DNA of 64,000 bases from Deinococcus frigens DSM 12807 (GTDB lineage: Bacteria > Deinococcota > Deinococci > Deinococcales > Deinococcaceae), in assembly GCF_000701425.1 (NCBI RefSeq), contig NZ_JNIW01000002.1:62001-126000 (forward strand). Direction: 5' to 3'. The notes under the pieces were generated by a model. It worked only from the letters and a program-made list of their open reading frames with translations, ran no database searches and was not told where the DNA came from. Position 1 is the stretch's first letter; every line of letters begins with the position of its first letter. Below, piece by piece: positions 60,469 to 64,000 of this stretch. Made by a program: the position numbers and the translations under genes.

Positions 60469-61710
60469 TTACTTCAGCAGCGGGGCCAGATCGCGCTGCA
60501 TTTCTTTCAGCGCAGTGTCCACGGTCTTGCTGCCCGCTATGGCGGCGGAGACGTTGTTGCGGATGATCTCGCTGACCTTGGGGTAATTGGGCGTGACGGG
60601 GCGTGGGCGGGCTTTGAGGACCACCGGGTAGAGTGCCTTGAAATGCGGGTTGGCGGCCAGCACCTTGGGATCGTTGTACAGGCTTTTGCGGACGGGCAGG
60701 TACGCGCCGTTGATCGCCATGTCGCGCTGCACATTGGTGCTCGCCATGAATTGCAGCAGCTTGACCGCTTCCTTCTTGTGCTGTCCGTAGGCATTGACGC
60801 CCCACTGCCAGCCGCCGGTGCAGGTGGCGCTGGCGTTCTTGCCGAACGACGGCAGCGCCGCGACGCCCACATTGCCCTTGACGGTGGTGGGCTGCGGGCT
60901 GTTGCCCTGGAAGTGCGCCCAGGCGTAGCTCCAGTTCAGGCCCAGCGCCACGTCCCCGGCCTGGAACTGCTGGCGCGAGTCGTCGGTCTTCATCTCGGCG
61001 CTGGCCGGGGAAGACAGCTTGGACTTGACCGAGTCCACCAGGAAGCCCAGCCCCTGCTTGCCCGCCGCGCTGTCCACGTTGGCCACGTCGCCGCCAGCGG
61101 TCCACAGCGTTTCCAGGAAGTTGCAGACGGTTCCCTCGATGGGCGCGCCCTGGAAGTTGAAGCCCTGCATCTTGCCGCCCTCGCCCTTCTGAATTTTGGC
61201 GGCGGTGGCGCTTAACTCGTCCCAGGTGGTGGGCACCTTGGCCTTGTACTTGGTGAGCAGGTCCTTGCGGTAGTACAGGAACTGCGAATCGGTAAAGGCG
61301 GGCATGGCGTACAGCTTGCCGCCATAGGTGGCCGCGCTGATCGGGCCGGGCAAAAAGGACTTGAGGTAGGCGTCGGTGCCGCCCAGGTAGCTGTTGAGCG
61401 GCTCGGCCCAGCCCGCCGCGCCGAAGGTGGCGGTGCGGACCACGTCGATTAGAAAAATATCCAGGGTGTCGTCGCGGGCGGCCAGCACGGTGGTCAGGTA
61501 CTGGTTCTGCGCCTCGCTGGTGGCCCCGCCGGTCTCGATCTTGATCTTGATGTCGGGATTGGCCTTTTCATAGCGGTCAAACAGCGGCTGGAACACCTCG
61601 GGGCGCAGTTGGCTGCCCATGAAGACGTTCAGGGTGGTCACGGCACTGGCCGAGGTGGTCAGGGCGGCGGAAACGACGAGGGCAACGGACAACAACAAGC
61701 GGCTACGCAT
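60469..61710 (-). CDS. Sugar ABC transporter substrate-binding protein (family 1)
   Basis: A 413-residue exported binding protein: signal peptide MRSRLLLSVALVVSAALTTSASA, then TLNVFMGSQLRPEVFQPLFD, YEKANPDIKIKIETGG, DIFLIDVVRTATFGAAGWAEPL (key part FLIDVVRTATF), and MPAFTDSQFLYYRKDLLTKY (key part FTDSQFLYYRKDLL), as in maltose/trehalose- or glycoside-type SBPs. GGAGG precedes the ATG. First gene of a three-gene transporter operon; sugar unknown. Confidence 0.92.
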   Translation of the reverse strand: MRSRLLLSVALVVSAALTTSASAVTTLNVFMGSQLRPEVFQPLFDRYEKANPDIKIKIETGGATSEAQNQYLTTVLAARDDTLDIFLIDVVRTATFGAAGWAEPLNSYLGGTDAYLKSFLPGPISAATYGGKLYAMPAFTDSQFLYYRKDLLTKYKAKVPTTWDELSATAAKIQKGEGGKMQGFNFQGAPIEGTVCNFLETLWTAGGDVANVDSAAGKQGLGFLVDSVKSKLSSPASAEMKTDDSRQQFQAGDVALGLNWSYAWAHFQGNSPQPTTVKGNVGVAALPSFGKNASATCTGGWQWGVNAYGQHKKEAVKLLQFMASTNVQRDMAINGAYLPVRKSLYNDPKVLAANPHFKALYPVVLKARPRPVTPNYPKVSEIIRNNVSAAIAGSKTVDTALKEMQRDLAPLLK

Positions 61711-61888
61711 AGGTGGAACCTCCAGGGTGGATCAGGCGTCCGGTTTGACGCCAGCTCAGTTAATGGTTCCCTTAAAGTAGCACTTTCTGGGTGGGTGCCA
61801 GCGAAGTGTGAACCGCGTCGCCGTGGGTGACTGAATCGATCAAGTGGAGCGTGGCCTGAAGGGATTTTTTGCGCTCTAAACTGGGACC

Positions 61889-63685
61889 ATGACTTCCACC
61901 GCGAATGTCCCGGAGATGCCCCGCTGGCGCACCGATGACCTGTACGCCAGCCTGTCTGACCCCAAGCTGGAGCAGGATCTGGAGGGGCTGCGCGCCGAAA
62001 TCGCAGCCCTTGAAACGCTCCTCGACGACTTGGAGATCCGCAAGGACGGCCCCGCCGCCACTCCCAAGACCCTGGAACGTGTGCTGGACGCCATGAACAC
62101 CCTGAGTACGCACTCCGCCCCCATCGGGGCGTACCTGAACGCCTTTTTCACCACCGACAGCCGCGATGGGCTGGCCCAGAGCCGCATGGCCGCCTTCACC
62201 ACCCTGACGCTGCCGCTGGGGCCGCTGCGCTCGCGGCTGACCGCGTGGCTGGGGGGGCTGAGCGACGCGCAACTGTCCAGTCTGTTGGCCGATTCCGAGA
62301 CCGCCCGGAGCCACGAGCACTTTCTGCGCCGCGCCGTGCAGCTCGCCCACTACCAGATGTCCCCGCCTGAAGAAGACCTGGCCGCCCGTCTGCGTCCCAG
62401 CGGAGCCGGGGGCTGGTCCAAGCTGGCTGGGAATGTCAGCAGCCAGCTTAAGGGCGAGTTCCGGGGCCAGCGCTTGCCCGTGACCGCCCTGCGCGCCCTC
62501 GCCAGCGACGCGGACGAGGCGGTGCGCCGCGACGCTTTCGAGGCCGAGATCGCCGCCTGGAAATCCTCGGAGGTGGTTTTCGCCGCCGCCCTGAACGGCG
62601 TCAAGGGCGAGGAAGGCACCCTGGCCCGGCGGCGCGGCTTCGCGGACGCGGTGGCCCCCAGCCTGCTGACCCACGGCATTGACCGCCAGACGCTGGATGC
62701 CATGCAGGGCGCGGTGGTGCGCTCCTTTCCCAATTTCCGGCGTTACTTCGCCGCCAAGGCGCGGGCGTTGGGCAAGCCAAAGCTGGACTGGTGGGACATC
62801 CTGGCCCCGGTGGGCAGTTCTGAAACTGAGTGGACGTACGGCGCGGGAACGGAATTTGTGCAGCGGCAATTCCGAGGCTATTCCGCCCAGTTGGGCAACT
62901 TTGCCGCCGAGGCCTTTGAGGGCGAGTGGGTGGACGCTGGCCCGCGCGAGGGCAAACGCAGCGGGGCGTTTTGCATGCGCTGGACGCGGGGTAAGAGCCG
63001 CATTCTGATGAACCATGCCCCCAGCCTGGACAGCGTGTCCACCCTGGCGCACGAACTGGGCCACGGCTACCACAACGCCCGCCTGGCTGCCCTTGAACCC
63101 CTGCAACGCGAGACGCCCATGACCCTGGCCGAGACCGCCTCCATCTTCTGCGAAACGGTGGTGCAAAACGCCGCGCTGGAGGGCGCGACGGGGCCGGAAC
63201 GCCTGTCCGTGCTAGAAACCAGCCTGATGGGCCACGCGCAGGTGGTGGTGGACATCCACAGCCGCTTCCTGTTCGAGCGGGCGGTCTTTGAGCGCCGGGA
63301 GGGGGGTGACCTCAACCCGAACGAGTTCAATGACCTGATGACCTGGGCGCAGCGCGAGACCTACGGCGATGCGCTGGATACGCTGCACCCGTATATGTGG
63401 GCGGTCAAGCCGCACTATTACAGCCTGGCGTTCTATAACTACCCATACACCTTTGGCCTGCTGTTCGGCCTGGGCCTGTACGCGCAATATGTGGCGGCGC
63501 GCGAGGCCGGAACCCAGGCCGAGTTCCAGACCCGTTACGACGAGTTGCTGGCCTCCACCGGACGCGCGGACCCCCTGACCCTGGCGGCCCGTTTTGGCAT
63601 CGATCTGCACGCCTCCGACTTCTGGGAAGGCAGCCTGGACGTGATCCGGCGGCAGATCGGGGCGTATGAGGAGGCGGTGGGGTGA
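61889..63685 (+). CDS. pepF: M3-family oligoendopeptidase F
   Basis: A 598-residue cytoplasmic zinc peptidase cleaving short peptides. The zinc motif HELGH lies at residues 388-392 with the third ligand in MTLAETASIFCET (Glu415). N-terminal helical region and C-terminal KPHYYSLAFYNYPYTFGLLF (key part YNYPYTFG) are typical of PepF/M3B. TAAACT (61877-61882) lies six bases before the ATG (leaderless). Divergent from the sugar ABC operon. Confidence 0.95.
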   Translation: MTSTANVPEMPRWRTDDLYASLSDPKLEQDLEGLRAEIAALETLLDDLEIRKDGPAATPKTLERVLDAMNTLSTHSAPIGAYLNAFFTTDSRDGLAQSRMAAFTTLTLPLGPLRSRLTAWLGGLSDAQLSSLLADSETARSHEHFLRRAVQLAHYQMSPPEEDLAARLRPSGAGGWSKLAGNVSSQLKGEFRGQRLPVTALRALASDADEAVRRDAFEAEIAAWKSSEVVFAAALNGVKGEEGTLARRRGFADAVAPSLLTHGIDRQTLDAMQGAVVRSFPNFRRYFAAKARALGKPKLDWWDILAPVGSSETEWTYGAGTEFVQRQFRGYSAQLGNFAAEAFEGEWVDAGPREGKRSGAFCMRWTRGKSRILMNHAPSLDSVSTLAHELGHGYHNARLAALEPLQRETPMTLAETASIFCETVVQNAALEGATGPERLSVLETSLMGHAQVVVDIHSRFLFERAVFERREGGDLNPNEFNDLMTWAQRETYGDALDTLHPYMWAVKPHYYSLAFYNYPYTFGLLFGLGLYAQYVAAREAGTQAEFQTRYDELLASTGRADPLTLAARFGIDLHASDFWEGSLDVIRRQIGAYEEAVG

Positions 63686-63746
63686 GTGGAGGTCTGAGGT
63701 TCAGGGAACCGAGGGGTCCGAAACTGTTCACCGCGCGTCCCACCCC

Positions 63747-64000
63747 ATGACCAACACTACCCTGACTGCCATCCCCGGCTTTCGCGTCGGCCACTGGACC
63801 GATGCTGTGGGCATGACCGGCTGCACCGTGATCCTTTGCCCGGATGCGGGCGCGGTGGCCTCCGCCTCCTTCCTGGGGCCAAGTCCGGGGACGCGGGAGG
63901 GCGTGCTGCTGTCCCCCGACAAGAAGGTGGAGCGCATTCATGCTCTGCTGCTGACAGGGGGCAGCGCCTTTGGTCTGGCGGCGGCAAGCGGCGTGGTGCG
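63747..64000 (+). CDS. P1-family peptidase (DmpA-like), 3' truncated by window edge
   Basis: The first ~84 codons of a P1 peptidase (L-aminopeptidase/D-esterase or beta-aminopeptidase family), an autoprocessing Ntn hydrolase. Visible: IPGFRVGHWTDAVGMTGCTV at the N-terminus and LLLTGGSAFGLAAASGV at the edge, both family-typical; the autoprocessing serine lies beyond the window. It follows pepF by 61 bp on the same strand, so both may serve peptide breakdown. Confidence 0.9.
   Translation, partial: MTNTTLTAIPGFRVGHWTDAVGMTGCTVILCPDAGAVASASFLGPSPGTREGVLLSPDKKVERIHALLLTGGSAFGLAAASGVV

Overview
The window is a 64 kb, GC-rich, gene-dense piece of bacterial chromosome that reads as Deinococcus. The basis is the close resemblance of the S2, L13 and Zwf proteins to what I know of D. 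radiodurans, OpcA beside Zwf, futalosine-type menaquinone synthesis (MqnC), and the very many genes whose start codon lies 5-9 nt after a TANNNT -10 box (leaderless mRNAs, a known Deinococcus habit). The genus call is inference; no 16S, tRNA or CRISPR is present.

Layout. 1-4.7 kb: end of a thiolase, YciI protein, a WapI-type immunity gene broken by a stop codon, 3-hydroxyacyl-CoA dehydrogenase, a small unknown gene, a TspO-like membrane protein and a shikimate-dehydrogenase-like protein. 4.75-8.9 kb: peptide ABC transporter (binding protein, two permeases, minus strand). 8.9-14.1 kb: amino-sugar locus with a GH20 hexosaminidase, a sugar-binding lipoprotein-like SBP and the GH3 enzyme NagZ. 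14.1-18.3 kb: DegV, a 3-hydroxyisobutyrate-dehydrogenase-type enzyme, a membrane protein with a seven-fold SEAQY repeat, and an acetyltransferase whose end is rewritten by a small mobile element. 18.3-24.5 kb: mqnC and the oxidative pentose phosphate operon gnd-zwf-opcA-pgl. 25-30 kb: ychF, a beta-helix lipoprotein, a nucleotidyltransferase and an ADP-ribosylglycohydrolase. 30.2-34.5 kb: rpsB-tsf-pyrH-frr-cdsA. 34.6-43.1 kb: lipoprotein, tsaD, acyl-CoA ligase, deaminase, ribokinase, DUF1999-like and DUF503 proteins, excalibur protein, purB. 43.1-50 kb: acetyltransferase pseudogene, coiled-coil protein, rplS, HAD phosphatase, secreted proteins, ModF-like ATPase. 49.7-57.1 kb: band-7/NfeD pair, rplM-rpsI, dgt, peroxiredoxin, YcaQ-like protein, glmM, a secreted protein. 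57.2-64 kb: SsuD-like monooxygenase, sugar ABC transporter, oligoendopeptidase F and the start of a P1 peptidase.

Most content is housekeeping. The unusual layer is non-coding: a 173-bp terminal-inverted-repeat element (three intact copies flanked by TCA, plus one shorter divergent copy with a base-pair-preserving change in its internal hairpin), a second 122-bp repeat pair, hairpins placed between binding protein and permease genes and inside the ribosomal operon, and very short leaderless reading frames whose stop codons overlap or abut the next gene's start. Three genes are visibly decaying (WapI immunity, GNAT, and a lipoprotein whose signal peptide and body are in different frames). I see no obvious new defence or biosynthetic system; the best candidates for novelty are the small element family and the leaderless mini-cistrons.
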